Shown: piece after piece, positions 54,159-64,000 of the stretch
Layout of the letters: each line of letters begins with the position of its first letter
Numbering within the stretch: position 1 is the first letter of the stretch
NCBI RefSeq assembly: GCF_020169335.1
Contig: NZ_JAIEZN010000001.1
Location: 1,787,805-1,851,804, forward strand
Reading direction: 5' to 3'
DNA: 64,000 bases
Origin: Devosia aquimaris
Lineage (GTDB): Bacteria; Pseudomonadota; Alphaproteobacteria; Rhizobiales; Devosiaceae
Position numbers and translations under genes: made by a program
Notes under the pieces: generated by a model
The model's input: only the letters and a program-made list of their open reading frames with translations
Told to the model about the DNA's origin: nothing
Database searches by the model: none

Positions 54159-54656
54159 CTACTCAAGCGGCAAGGCATAGTCGGCACGGGCCAGCCCGAG
54201 GTGATCGCACAGGGCATCAACAGCCACGGCATGATCGCTTCGCCCCGGCAGGCCTGAGATGGTGAGCGCACCAATGATGCCGGCACCTTTGACACGAATG
54301 GGAAAGCCCCCGCCGGCAATGACAAAGTCCGCCGGATCAGCGCCCGACTGCGGCGTGAACGGGCCCTCGCCGCGCTCGAGCACCATGCGATAGCTGGCGC
54401 GCTGGTAGCGCCGCACGGTGTTGATCTTGCGCCGAACCCATTCGGCATTGTCGGCACTGGTATTGGCCGTGGCAGCAAAGAACACCTGCCGGTCCCAAGT
54501 GCGCAGGTCGATCACAATGCCCATGCCCTCGGCCAGCGCCCGGGAACGGATGGCCGACCCGATCTCAAAGGCCACATCCTCATCGAAACGCGAGAGTTCG
54601 AGCGCCAGTTCCTGCTTCTTGACGAGCGCGATATCGTCCGCCACGGCCATAGTCAT
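54159..54656 (-). CDS. UPF0303/GlcG-like heme-degrading domain protein
   Basis: A 165-residue protein of the HbpS/GlcG fold in the UPF0303 group: EIGSAIRSRALAEGMGIVID, TWDRQVFFAATANTSADN, and AGGGFPIRVKGAGIIGALTI. These proteins may bind small molecules; the role is unknown. Its ATG overlaps the GFA stop by four bases and its end lies nine bases from phzF, so the three genes form one operon. Confidence 0.85.
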   Translation of the reverse strand: MTMAVADDIALVKKQELALELSRFDEDVAFEIGSAIRSRALAEGMGIVIDLRTWDRQVFFAATANTSADNAEWVRRKINTVRRYQRASYRMVLERGEGPFTPQSGADPADFVIAGGGFPIRVKGAGIIGALTISGLPGRSDHAVAVDALCDHLGLARADYALPLE

Positions 54657-55120
54657 GCGTCCTTGCTGTTGAGTGCGGTCCAGGCGTCAAACAGCGGCGT
54701 ACGATCCACTGCGCCCTTGGGGAAATTGACGAGGCTCTGATCGATGTCGACCCAGGCGGCCTTGCTGTCGGTCCAGATATTGCCCACAGGCGGCGCCCAG
54801 TTCAGGTCATCGAGCGTGCCAGCCCGAACCACCTTGATGCCCGGCGCCGGCGGCGTGTTCCACAGCCAGCCGTGGCAATTGGCGCAGAAGTGCATGGCGA
54901 TGACATTGCCGCTGTCGGCCTTGCGGTCATAGGTTTCCACTTCGCCCGAGGCCTCGAAGTCGGCGTCGCGCACGATCATCGACATGGACCAGGCCGCGCC
55001 AGAGAAGCGCTGGCAATCCTTGCAATGGCAATTATAGACGGATAACGGGCTGGCCTTGAGCCGATAGCGCACCGCGCCACATTGGCAGCCGCCTTCGACG
55101 GGAAAATCCGGCAGACTCAT
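54653..55120 (-). CDS. GFA/CENP-V family protein
   Basis: A 155-residue zinc-binding protein with the GFA pattern: GGCQCGAVRYRL, NCHCKDCQRFSGAA, and HFCANCHGWLW. These cysteines bind two zinc ions. The family name comes from glutathione-dependent formaldehyde-activating enzymes, but most members are not characterised. I start at ATG 55120 (MSLPDF), as GAGAGGGGCGAA lies just before it. It heads a three-gene operon. Confidence 0.92.
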   Translation of the reverse strand: MSLPDFPVEGGCQCGAVRYRLKASPLSVYNCHCKDCQRFSGAAWSMSMIVRDADFEASGEVETYDRKADSGNVIAMHFCANCHGWLWNTPPAPGIKVVRAGTLDDLNWAPPVGNIWTDSKAAWVDIDQSLVNFPKGAVDRTPLFDAWTALNSKDA

Positions 55121-55208
55121 TTCGCCCCTCTCCATTCTTTTGCGCCTTGGTCTGCATCGCTTCTAGACCAAGTTCGGCTGCATCAGAAGGGCCGAGATGC
55201 AATCGCGC

Positions 55209-56975
55209 CTAGGGCGTTGATTCCGGCATGTCTTCGCCATGCCGGACGCGATCAAGGCGCTTTTCCTGCTTGAGCCAGGCCTGGGCGTCGCTGGACTGGA
55301 ACATTTCGAGCGCCTCCTCCTGCTCACTCACCGGCGTCAGCGCCACATCGGTATAGCTGGCCTTGGCCGGATCCTTGTCGACCCGGCGCAGCACCATGCC
55401 GAACTTCAAGTAGAGCGCAGCCCAGGCAAAGACCTTGCCCACCGTCTCGGCCCAATACCGCGGATAGAACACCAGCGGACTTTCCAGCCCCAGTTCCGGG
55501 CGCCGCGCATGGCGATATTTGCGCCGCACGCCACCGCCCTCGAGCGGATGCACGCCCTCGATGGTCACGGAACCAACGAACCACGTCACCAACAGCAGGA
55601 TATTGGCCGTCGATATGCCGGTGACCGCCGCCCGCCGCATGATCGTCTCGACATGGGCCGGCGTGTAATACTGCATCCAGGCATCGGCATAGACCTTCTC
55701 CCATTCCGCCCGGCTCATCAGCGGATGGGCGGTGGTGACATGGTTGAGGTCATAGCGGTTGAGGTCCTCATCCATGGCCACGCCCGAGCGATGCAGCTTC
55801 TGGTGATCCTCCGAACCGGGCAGTGGCGTGAGGAAGAAGAATTCCAAGAGGTCTACCGGCAGCTCGCGCTGGATCACTTCGATGTCATGGGCGATGCGCT
55901 CGGGCGTATCGCCGGGAAAGCCCAGGATATAGCCGGCATAGGTGATGACATGCTGCGCCTTCCAGGCCAGCAGCATGGTGCGATATTCGGTGATCTTGTT
56001 CTGCCGCTTCTTGGCGCCCATCAGATTGGCCGGATTGACATTCTCCAGCCCGATGAACACGCGCTTGACCCCTGCCCGGGCGCATTTTTCGACGAAGTTC
56101 TCGATTTTGTGGCAGAGCGTATCGACCTGGATGATGAAGTTGAAATCGAGCTTCTCGCCCTCGCGCATGGCAATCAACCGATCGAGAATGGGCTCCCAAT
56201 CCTTGTTGCGGGCAAAATTGTCATCGGTGATGAAGAATCGGCGCACGCCCTGGGCCAGATTGTCCCGCACGATTTTCTCGACATCATCGGGTGAGCGGCG
56301 GCGCGACTTGCGCCCCTGCACATTGATGATGGTGCAGAAGCTGCACTGATAGGGACACCCCCGCCCGGCATCGAAGCTGGTGAGGTTATAGGCCGTCTTG
56401 CCGACGTGATTGGCCGGCAGGAACGGCACCGGCGTATCCTCAATGCCCGGCAGATCATTCATGAAATTATAGAGCGGCTGCAGCGTGCCGACATTGGCAT
56501 CGCGCAGAACTGCTTCCAGCCGCCCCTCGGCTTCGCCCGCGAACATTGAAATACCCAGGGCCTGCGCCTCCTTGAACCGCTCGTCCTCGCCATTGAGCAT
56601 GGAGATGACGCCCGAGACATGGAAGCCTCCGATGCCCACCTGAAGGCCGCGCGCCCGCAGCGGCCGCGCAATATCCAGCGCGCGGGGAAACTGATTGGAC
56701 TGCACACCCACCAGCATGACCATGCCGGCATCGGCAGCCTCGATCTGCGCCGCGATGCGGCCCACATGCACCTCGGTATTGGTCTCGTCAATCACCTGCA
56801 CATCAAATTGCACATCCGGACCAAGCACTTGCCGCGCAATACAGTCGCGCGCCAGACCATAGACGGCGGCCAATGAATTGGACGGAATGGGCGATCGCCA
56901 CCACTGGATGACATAGCCGTCATCGTCGTAGTGCGAGGGTTTGATCAAATACAGGCGGAAAATTCGCTTGGTCAT
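55209..56975 (-). CDS. Cobalamin-binding-type radical SAM protein of unknown function
   Basis: A 588-residue enzyme. The N-terminal 190 residues look like a B12-binding-type Rossmann domain (VIDETNTEVHVGRIAAQI, LQVGIGGFHVSGVISML). The radical SAM core begins with the cluster motif GRGCPYQCSFCTIINVQG (Cys-x3-Cys-x2-Cys) and continues with RRFFITDDNFARNKDWEP, VKRVFIGLENVNPANLMGAK and TYAGYILGFPGDTPERIAHD. The last 150 residues contain a hydrophobic stretch (ANILLLVTWFVGSVTI), so it may associate with membrane. Substrate unknown; hopanoid or lipid modification is one possibility for this layout but is a guess. Confidence 0.85.
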   Translation of the reverse strand: MTKRIFRLYLIKPSHYDDDGYVIQWWRSPIPSNSLAAVYGLARDCIARQVLGPDVQFDVQVIDETNTEVHVGRIAAQIEAADAGMVMLVGVQSNQFPRALDIARPLRARGLQVGIGGFHVSGVISMLNGEDERFKEAQALGISMFAGEAEGRLEAVLRDANVGTLQPLYNFMNDLPGIEDTPVPFLPANHVGKTAYNLTSFDAGRGCPYQCSFCTIINVQGRKSRRRSPDDVEKIVRDNLAQGVRRFFITDDNFARNKDWEPILDRLIAMREGEKLDFNFIIQVDTLCHKIENFVEKCARAGVKRVFIGLENVNPANLMGAKKRQNKITEYRTMLLAWKAQHVITYAGYILGFPGDTPERIAHDIEVIQRELPVDLLEFFFLTPLPGSEDHQKLHRSGVAMDEDLNRYDLNHVTTAHPLMSRAEWEKVYADAWMQYYTPAHVETIMRRAAVTGISTANILLLVTWFVGSVTIEGVHPLEGGGVRRKYRHARRPELGLESPLVFYPRYWAETVGKVFAWAALYLKFGMVLRRVDKDPAKASYTDVALTPVSEQEEALEMFQSSDAQAWLKQEKRLDRVRHGEDMPESTP

Positions 56976-57118
56976 CGTCTTTGGTCACCCACGAATGGAA
57001 GAAGCCAGGACTTGTCGAGACCAGCCAAGTCTAGTCGTCACAGCAGTTTAAGGAAAGCGCCAAGCGAGGCGGACCGCACAAGTGTGATCGAGGCAGCCCC
57101 AGCAGCCGAAAGCGGCGA

Positions 57119-57838
57119 TCAGCTCAGGCTGCCGGCCTCGAAGGCAGCCGCCACGGCCTGGGCATAGGGCACGGCACCCAGGCGCACGGCATCGGCATGG
57201 CTGTGGACGACCACGACATCGGCAAGCTCACGATGCGCCTGGGCATCGAGATTGACACGGATGCGAGCGACCAGATCCTCGGCCGCTTCCGGGAAATGCA
57301 GCACCTTGATCAGCGAGATCAGCGTGCCCTGCTCGACCGCGTAGAGCTGGCCACCGCGGGCCTCCGCGACAGTGAGCCCGGTTTCTTCGTCCAGTTCCAG
57401 CGCGATGCAGTTGAGCGCGTCAACGCTGCCGTCGGGCCGCACATCGCGCGGCTCCAGCGAGCCGCCCGGCGGATAGACGCGGCCGGCATTGGCCGTGTCG
57501 CCACCCATCACGCCATAGATCAGCGCGCCATCGGACGAAACGATCAGCGCACAGCCAAAGGCATGGCGCAGGCCGAAGTCGGCAAAGCCATGCCGCCGCC
57601 AGGTCATCAGGGCCGAATAGCCATCTTCCCGCGCCTCGGCGCGCAACACGCCCTGAGGGTCGATCATGGGCCCGGAGCCAACGGGCGACAGCCCCAGCAC
57701 ACGCCCGTCCCAGAGATGCGGGTTGGCTGCCACGGCCTCGGCCCAAAAAGCCGGCACGTCGGCGCGCATGGCCGGCGGCAGTGGCCATGCCCCTGGCACC
57801 AGGCGGATATGGACAGCGGTGATGGGGGTGATCTGCAT
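57119..57838 (-). CDS. Nudix-like protein with degenerate Nudix box (239 aa)
   Basis: The fold and the stretch ALELDEETGLTVAEARGGQL identify a Nudix domain. The canonical box GX5EX7REUXEEXGU is only partly kept: the ELxEETGL half is present (here LELDEETGL), but the Arg before Glu is Leu and the first Glu of the box is not at its usual spacing. The N terminus (LPPAMRADVPAFWAEAVAANP) is typical of a Nudix group without known substrate. Two conserved Glu may still bind metal. The start at 57838 lies just after the ilvC terminator. Confidence 0.75.
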   Translation of the reverse strand: MQITPITAVHIRLVPGAWPLPPAMRADVPAFWAEAVAANPHLWDGRVLGLSPVGSGPMIDPQGVLRAEAREDGYSALMTWRRHGFADFGLRHAFGCALIVSSDGALIYGVMGGDTANAGRVYPPGGSLEPRDVRPDGSVDALNCIALELDEETGLTVAEARGGQLYAVEQGTLISLIKVLHFPEAAEDLVARIRVNLDAQAHRELADVVVVHSHADAVRLGAVPYAQAVAAAFEAGSLS

Positions 57839-57841
57839 GGA

Positions 57842-57873
57842 GAAATGAAAACGGCCGGGGTCTCCCCCGGCCG
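57842..57873 (-). terminator. Rho-independent terminator of ilvC
   Basis: Arms CGGCCGGGG (57852-57860) and CCCCGGCCG (57865-57873) with loop TCTC are followed on the minus strand by TTTTCATTT. The terminator ends just upstream of the Nudix-like gene start. Confidence 0.92.
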
Positions 57874-57888
57874 CCTTGTCTGTCAGTC

Positions 57889-59581
<1,693 letters not shown>

Positions 59582-59601
59582 GGCGCGTCCTTGCCTGCTA
59601 T

Positions 59602-59611
59602 ACCGAACGGT
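59602..59611. promoter_or_regulatory. Operator-like site ACCG-AA-CGGT, proximal
   Basis: ACCGAACGGT has the same half-sites (ACCG and CGGT) as the distal site 35 bases upstream. It lies 21 bases before the GTG start of the TetR-type gene, within its leader or promoter. Confidence 0.55.
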
Positions 59612-59632
59612 TTCGGCGGAATTCGTTCTCTG

Positions 59633-59650
59633 CCGTACCGTACGGTACGG
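59633..59650. promoter_or_regulatory. Perfect 18-bp palindrome containing ACCG-TA-CGGT
   Basis: CCGTACCGTACGGTACGG is fully self-complementary. It lies 52 bases before the TetR-type start and contains the same ACCG/CGGT half-sites as the proximal site. This is the expected form of a TetR dimer-binding operator. Confidence 0.75.
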
Positions 59651-59900
59651 TTCGATGCAAGCGATTTTTCGCGGCCGAGGCGGCAGGGACAGGCCGCTGC
59701 GTAGCAAGACAAGGGCACGCGGCAGCCAGCCGGGGAGATGATCGAGCAGCCTAAAGACGCCGATCAGCGTGGCAAACGGCCGGAAAACAAACCTTCATTA
59801 ATTCTAGAGTAGTACTAATCAATGGTCAAAACAGCCCGGCGTCCAGATCTGACGTGTTGCCGGAACTGCGTCCCCCGTGCAGTGGAAAGTTGAGAATTCA

Positions 59901-62207
59901 ATGGCAGCAACACTTAAACGGCCTATTGCCGTCAAACTACTGGCTGTCAGCGCCCTGGCGATCAGCACACTGCTGGCATCCACCTTCCTGGTGGTGACAC
60001 TCCAGGTCCGCGACAAGGCCGAGTCTCTGATTCTGGACCAGGCCCGCACCGACGCTGCCGCGAACGCCATGGCGCTCAATACCGAGATTGGTCTTCTGTC
60101 GGGATCGACCCGTGCCCTGGCCGGAACCATCGAGACCGGCCTTGCCAGCGGGACCATTGATCGCGCCGGCATCGTCCAGATTCTCAAGCCGCAGATCGAA
60201 AAGTTCGACTCCGTGTTTGGCGCCTGGGCCCTCGAAGCGCCCGAGGGGCTCGATGGGGTGCCCAGCACCGCCACGGCCGACGAAACGCTTGGCACCAATG
60301 CGACCGGCCAGTTCACCCCCTATTGGACGCGATCGGATTCGGGCCTGTCCCTGATTGTCCCCGATGTGGTCAGCTACGATGAGGCCTTTTATGCCGACGT
60401 TGCTCGCACCCTCAAGAGCGGCGTGACCGAGCCCTATGCCGAAGACACTGTCGGCGGCATGCTGATGATGAGCATCATTCAGCCAATCCTGGTGAGCGGC
60501 CAGCTGCGTGGCGTCGTGGGTGTCGACGTCGGCCTCGACAGCCTTTCAAATCTGGTCAAGGAACAGCGTCCTTTCGATACCGGCAGTGTCTATCTCATGT
60601 CCGCTGGCGGCAAATGGCTCGCCGCGCCGCAGGAAGACATGCTGCTCAAGGACTATGACGACACCGTGGGAACGGCTGCGCCGTCGGCACAATCCCAGGC
60701 CGTTTCGGCCGCGCTCTCCGAGGGCAAGACCGCCATTCTCAAGGATGTGACCGGCGCCGATGGCCAGATGGTCTATCGCCTGATCCATCCATTTGCCCTG
60801 CCCGGCCTCAACGCCAACTGGGCTATTGTCGAAGATGTGCCCGTATCGGTGATCTCCACGGTGGTCGACGAACAGACCCTGGTGCTCGTCGCTGGCGGGC
60901 TGGTCATTCTCGCCGCCGTCATGATCGCGCTGTTCCTGGCCATCCGCATGTTTGTCCAGCAGCCCATGGGCTCCCTGCTGCGCGAGGTTGGACGCCTGTC
61001 CGACGGCCAACTGGATGAAGCCATAGCCGGCCAGGGACGATCGGACGAAATCGGCGCCGTCGCCGTCGCGCTCGAGGCCTTCCGCCACAAACTCGCCCAT
61101 GGCCGCGTGCTGGAAGTCACCACGGCCCGCCAGCACGCAGAAGCTGAACAGCAGCGCCTGCTCGGCGAACAGGAGCGAAATCGCACCGAATCCGAGCGTC
61201 TGCAGACCGCCGAAGAACAGCGCGTCGTGGTTGAATCGCTCGGCCGCGGGCTGGCGCAGCTGGCCGACGGCAATCTGAGCTACCGCATCACCGAGCGCTT
61301 CCCGGGCACCTACGAGGATCTTCGTATGGCCTACAACAACTCGCTCGAACGCTTTGCCGACGTGGTCTCGAAGCTGCGCGCCACATCGGGCTCGCTCAAG
61401 CAGGCAACGGGTGAAATCCTGTCAGGCGCCAATGATCTGGCCGAACGCACCACGCGCCAGGCTGCCGCCATCGAGGAGACGTCAGCGGCAATGGAGCAAC
61501 TGGCCAGCACCGTGATCGCAAATGCGGAACGCGCGGACGTGGCCCGAGGCAAGGCCGAGACAGTGGCCAGCAGCGCCGAACAGGGCGGCAAGGTCATGTC
61601 TGACGCCAACCTGGCAATGGAGCGCATCACCAACTCGTCAGCCAAGATCTCCAACATCATCGGTATGATCGACGACATCGCCTTCCAGACCAATCTGCTG
61701 GCGCTCAACGCGTCGGTGGAAGCGGCCCGCGCCGGCGATGCCGGCAAGGGCTTTGCCGTTGTGGCCGTCGAAGTGCGTCGCCTGGCTCAAAGCGCCGCCA
61801 ACGCTTCTGCCGAGGTCAAAGTGCTCATCGAGCAATCGGCCAATGAAGTGAGCGACGGCTCTCGCCTGGTCTCTGATGCCGCGGACCGGTTGGTCTCCAT
61901 TCTCACCGAGGTTCAGGAGAATACGCGCATCGTCAACGACATCGCGCGGGCCAGCCAGGAACAGTCCGGCGCAATTCGAGAGGTCTCGACCGCCATCCGC
62001 CAGATGGACGAGATGACCCAGCACAATGCGGCGCTCGTTGAAGAAACCAACGCCGCCATCGAGCAGACCGAATCCCAGGCCAATGACCTCGACCAGATCG
62101 TTGCCGTCTTCGTTGTGGAGCCGCCGTCCGGCAAGCACGCAAATCGCACGAGCGCCACGGCAGCGACACGCTCGGAATCGGCGCCCGCGCGTCGGTTTGG
62201 CACCTAG
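59901..62207 (+). CDS. Methyl-accepting chemotaxis protein
   Basis: A 768-residue chemoreceptor. TM1 is at about residues 12-35 (LLAVSALAISTLLASTFLVV); a periplasmic double-Cache sensor domain follows (GGMLMMSIIQPILVSGQLRG, LRGVVGVDVGLDSLSNLV); TM2 is at about 326-350 (LVLVAGGLVILAAVMIAL); then a HAMP (VGRLSDGQLDEAIAG), a long coiled coil, and the signalling tip (DDIAFQTNLLALNASVEAAR). Cache receptors of this type usually sense small organic molecules. It has no C-terminal NWETF-like CheR pentapeptide. The start is ATG 59901 (MAATLKRPIAVK). Confidence 0.95.
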   Translation: MAATLKRPIAVKLLAVSALAISTLLASTFLVVTLQVRDKAESLILDQARTDAAANAMALNTEIGLLSGSTRALAGTIETGLASGTIDRAGIVQILKPQIEKFDSVFGAWALEAPEGLDGVPSTATADETLGTNATGQFTPYWTRSDSGLSLIVPDVVSYDEAFYADVARTLKSGVTEPYAEDTVGGMLMMSIIQPILVSGQLRGVVGVDVGLDSLSNLVKEQRPFDTGSVYLMSAGGKWLAAPQEDMLLKDYDDTVGTAAPSAQSQAVSAALSEGKTAILKDVTGADGQMVYRLIHPFALPGLNANWAIVEDVPVSVISTVVDEQTLVLVAGGLVILAAVMIALFLAIRMFVQQPMGSLLREVGRLSDGQLDEAIAGQGRSDEIGAVAVALEAFRHKLAHGRVLEVTTARQHAEAEQQRLLGEQERNRTESERLQTAEEQRVVVESLGRGLAQLADGNLSYRITERFPGTYEDLRMAYNNSLERFADVVSKLRATSGSLKQATGEILSGANDLAERTTRQAAAIEETSAAMEQLASTVIANAERADVARGKAETVASSAEQGGKVMSDANLAMERITNSSAKISNIIGMIDDIAFQTNLLALNASVEAARAGDAGKGFAVVAVEVRRLAQSAANASAEVKVLIEQSANEVSDGSRLVSDAADRLVSILTEVQENTRIVNDIARASQEQSGAIREVSTAIRQMDEMTQHNAALVEETNAAIEQTESQANDLDQIVAVFVVEPPSGKHANRTSATAATRSESAPARRFGT

Positions 62208-62248
62208 ACTGGATCGACTGGCGGCACAGCCAGCCAGACCCACCCTGC

Positions 62249-62280
62249 ATGGCGGCCCCAACGGGCCGCCATCGTCTTTT
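62249..62280 (+). terminator. Rho-independent terminator of the chemoreceptor gene
   Basis: Perfect 10-bp arms ATGGCGGCCC (62249-62258) and GGGCCGCCAT (62263-62272) are followed by CGTCTTTT. Confidence 0.88.
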
Positions 62281-62412
62281 CAGCCGGCTCTGGCCTTCTC
62301 TTTGCCCCGCACGGTCCGGCACATTTTCTTTTCATCGGCACTTGCCGATGGAAGCGACAGTCGCCATCTTGGCATTCATCAATTCTTCCGCCGCAACCAA
62401 TCGAGCGTCTTT

Positions 62413-63546
62413 ATGTCCGTATTGTTCTCGCCTGCCACGCTGCGTGGCCTCACGCTGCGCAACCGCACGGTTGTCGCCCCCATGTGCCAGTACTCTGCCC
62501 GGCACGGCGTGGCCAATGACTGGCACCTGGTCCATCTCGGGCGCTTCGCCATCGGCGGCTTTGGCCTGGTCATTCTCGAGGCAACCGGCGTGACGGCCGA
62601 GGGCCGCATTTCCTATGCCGATCTCGGCCTGTGGCAGGACGAGCAGATCGCGCCCCTCGCCCGCATCGTCGACTTCCTGCACAGCCAGGGCGCCGCTGCC
62701 GGTATCCAGCTGGCCCATGCCGGCCGCAAGGCCTCGACGCCGGTGAGCTGGAACGACATCCCCAACATGACCGAGGCCGAGCGCGCCGCCGTGGCCTATG
62801 AGCACTGGACGCCTGTCGCCCCCAGCGCCGTCTCCCATGATCCCAACAATCCCGACTACCAGGTGCCCCACGCGCTCGACAAGGCCGAGATCAAGGCAGT
62901 CGTCGATGCCTTTGCCGCTGCCGCCGTCCGCGCCAACCAGGCCGGCTTCGACACCGTCGAGATCCATGCGGCGCACGGCTACCTGCTCAACCAGTTCCTC
63001 TCGCCGCTGGCCAACAAACGCACGGACGAATATGGCGGCAGCCGCGAGAACCGCATGCGCATCGTTCTCGAAGTGGCCGAGGCGGTGCGTGCCGTCTGGC
63101 CGATGGACAAGCCCCTTCTCGCCCGCTTGTCGGTGACCGACTGGCACCCTGAAGGCTGGCAGGTCGAAGACAGCGTGGCGCTGGCGCGCGAACTCAAGGC
63201 GCGTGGCGTCGACGCGATCGACTGCTCGAGCGGTGGCTTCGACGGCGCCCGCATCGAAGCGATCGAGAATTACCAGGTGCCCCTGTCGCGTGCGGTGCGC
63301 GATGGTGCCGACATCCCGACCATGGCGGTTGGCCTGCTGGGCGATCCGCAGGGCGCCGAAGATATTGTTGCCAAGGGCGATGCCGATTTCGTCGCCCTGG
63401 CGCGAGGCGCCCTGGACGACCCGAACTGGGCCGTCCACGCCAACCACGAACTTGGCGCGACCAGCTATGACCTCTGGCCGGTGCAGACCGACCGGGTCAG
63501 CAGCCGCGACCGCTCGCTCGGCCTGCGGCAGTTTGCCAAGGCCTGA
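62413..63546 (+). CDS. Old Yellow Enzyme, YqjM-type NADH:flavin oxidoreductase
   Basis: A 377-residue FMN-binding ene-reductase. VVAPMCQYSA contains Cys25, the redox-tuning cysteine of the thermophilic-like/YqjM class; VEIHAAHGYLLNQFLSPLAN holds the substrate-binding His pair; RTDEYGGSRENR is the class signature. It reduces activated C=C bonds using NAD(P)H; the natural substrate is not predictable. The ATG at 62413 is chosen from the family start MSVLFSPATLRGL. An upstream 205-base gap contains the chemoreceptor terminator and a small hairpin (CATCGGCA/TGCCGATG). Confidence 0.95.
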   Translation: MSVLFSPATLRGLTLRNRTVVAPMCQYSARHGVANDWHLVHLGRFAIGGFGLVILEATGVTAEGRISYADLGLWQDEQIAPLARIVDFLHSQGAAAGIQLAHAGRKASTPVSWNDIPNMTEAERAAVAYEHWTPVAPSAVSHDPNNPDYQVPHALDKAEIKAVVDAFAAAAVRANQAGFDTVEIHAAHGYLLNQFLSPLANKRTDEYGGSRENRMRIVLEVAEAVRAVWPMDKPLLARLSVTDWHPEGWQVEDSVALARELKARGVDAIDCSSGGFDGARIEAIENYQVPLSRAVRDGADIPTMAVGLLGDPQGAEDIVAKGDADFVALARGALDDPNWAVHANHELGATSYDLWPVQTDRVSSRDRSLGLRQFAKA

Positions 63547-63554
63547 CAGTCAGC

Positions 63555-63576
63555 GGGCCGGCGTTCGCGCCGGCCC
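63555..63576 (+). terminator. Hairpin with UUCG loop after the Old Yellow Enzyme gene
   Basis: Perfect 9-bp arms GGGCCGGCG (63555-63563) and CGCCGGCCC (63568-63576) enclose TTCG. It lies 8 bases past the stop; no U-run follows, so it may be a 3'-end stabiliser rather than an intrinsic terminator. Confidence 0.45.
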
Positions 63577-63689
63577 CAGCCCTGCCGAAATGTGATCTTC
63601 GGGCAACGCAATCTTGCCGCTTTGCCCACCGAGACTTGTCTGAAGACGATTCAGTCACCAGCTGGATGATGCACGAGGGAGTGTGTTGC

Positions 63690-64000
63690 ATGGATACCAA
63701 GGCTGCTATCATCGCTTTGTTGACCTGCTGGGGGGTTGGTGCAGCCACGGTTGTGCCGACCATCGCGCAGGACAGCCAGGACGCAGACGACATCAATGAT
63801 GACGACAGCGACAATGCCAATCCACTGCTGAACAAGGTCTGGGTGCAGGCCAATGCGGACGCCGGTCAGCCCGGCCCGATGCAGATCTTCCTCGCCGACG
63901 GCACACTGGTCAGCGACAGCTGCTGGGAGACCTATCGCCTCTCCAAGTGGCAGCAGGTGTCTGATTCAGCGATCAGCTGGGACGAGGATGGCATGACGAT
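63690..64000 (+). CDS. Secreted acidic protein, start only (window ends)
   Basis: The first 103 codons are visible. A signal peptide (MDTKAAIIALLTCWGVGA, cleavage after TIAQ) is followed by an Asp-rich segment (SQDADDINDDDSDN) and then LLNKVWVQANADAGQPGPM and a DGTLVSDSCWETYRLSKW stretch. It resembles small exported proteins of unknown function. GAGGGA lies just before the ATG at 63690. The 3' end is outside the window. Confidence 0.75.
   Translation, partial: MDTKAAIIALLTCWGVGAATVVPTIAQDSQDADDINDDDSDNANPLLNKVWVQANADAGQPGPMQIFLADGTLVSDSCWETYRLSKWQQVSDSAISWDEDGMT

Overview
The window is a 64 kb piece of a GC-rich alphaproteobacterial chromosome, most likely from the order Hyphomicrobiales (Rhizobiales) and probably close to Devosia. 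The clues are the FlbT/FlaF flagellin regulators, the divergent flgE-flgK-flgL operon, a very large apolipoprotein-like protein resembling the Growth Pole Ring protein of polar-growing Rhizobiales, and a cysG-DUF2849-cysI-cysH sulfur operon. The genus is an inference from gene content; no rRNA gene is present. I see no insertion sequence, prophage, plasmid replication gene or CRISPR array, and it reads as continuous core chromosome.

Layout. 1-10.1 kb: flagellar filament and hook cluster (a 5'-truncated flagellin, a second flagellin, flbT, flaF; opposite strand flgE-flgK-flgL). 10.4-14.8 kb: an uncharacterised P-loop ATPase, the homoserine acyltransferase metA, and a YcjX/YcjF stress pair. 14.8-22.3 kb, minus strand: an EAL phosphodiesterase, then the assimilatory sulfur genes cysG-DUF2849-cysI-cysH (cysH fused to DUF934), followed by a ferredoxin-NADP reductase and a [2Fe-2S] ferredoxin that could feed electrons to CysI; a second ferredoxin lies upstream. 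22.3-25.7 kb: a METTL25-like methyltransferase translationally coupled to prfC, and an Hpt phosphotransfer protein. 26.0-31.3 kb: the 1773-residue GPR-like polar growth protein, the most striking gene here. 31.4-34.7 kb: a secreted protease-inhibitor-like protein, and an ArsR-SRPBCC-GNAT operon divergent from a DHFR-like reductase across a perfect inverted repeat. 34.3-41.9 kb: NlpC/P60-like hydrolase, two paralogous MFS permeases, a glycosyltransferase with an LpxH-like phosphoesterase, and exported GH3 and GH8 glycosidases. 42.0-48.9 kb: acs, a GNAT protein, a flippase/FemAB-like surface pair, TerC, tRNA-Lys(CUU) and a 68-residue orphan. 49.2-59.6 kb: a PLP aminotransferase, an EEP phosphatase, leuA with a leucine-rich leader peptide, PhzF/UPF0303/GFA enzymes, a cobalamin-type radical SAM protein, a Nudix-like protein, ilvC, and a TetR regulator with two matching operator-like sites. 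59.9-64 kb: a chemoreceptor, an Old Yellow Enzyme and the start of a secreted protein.

Functional themes are motility and chemotaxis (flagellar genes, EAL, MCP), sulfur/methionine supply (cys operon, metA), branched-chain amino acid synthesis (leuA, ilvC), and envelope growth and surface polymers (GPR, GH3, NlpC/P60, flippase, FemAB-like). The best candidates for new biology are the GPR-like protein and its upstream inverted repeat, the CysH-DUF934 fusion, alanine at the acyl-donor selector position of MetA, the related inserted modules in the flagellar axial proteins, the leuA leader, and the two regulator/operator pairs. All calls come from reading sequence and motifs by eye; no database search was run.
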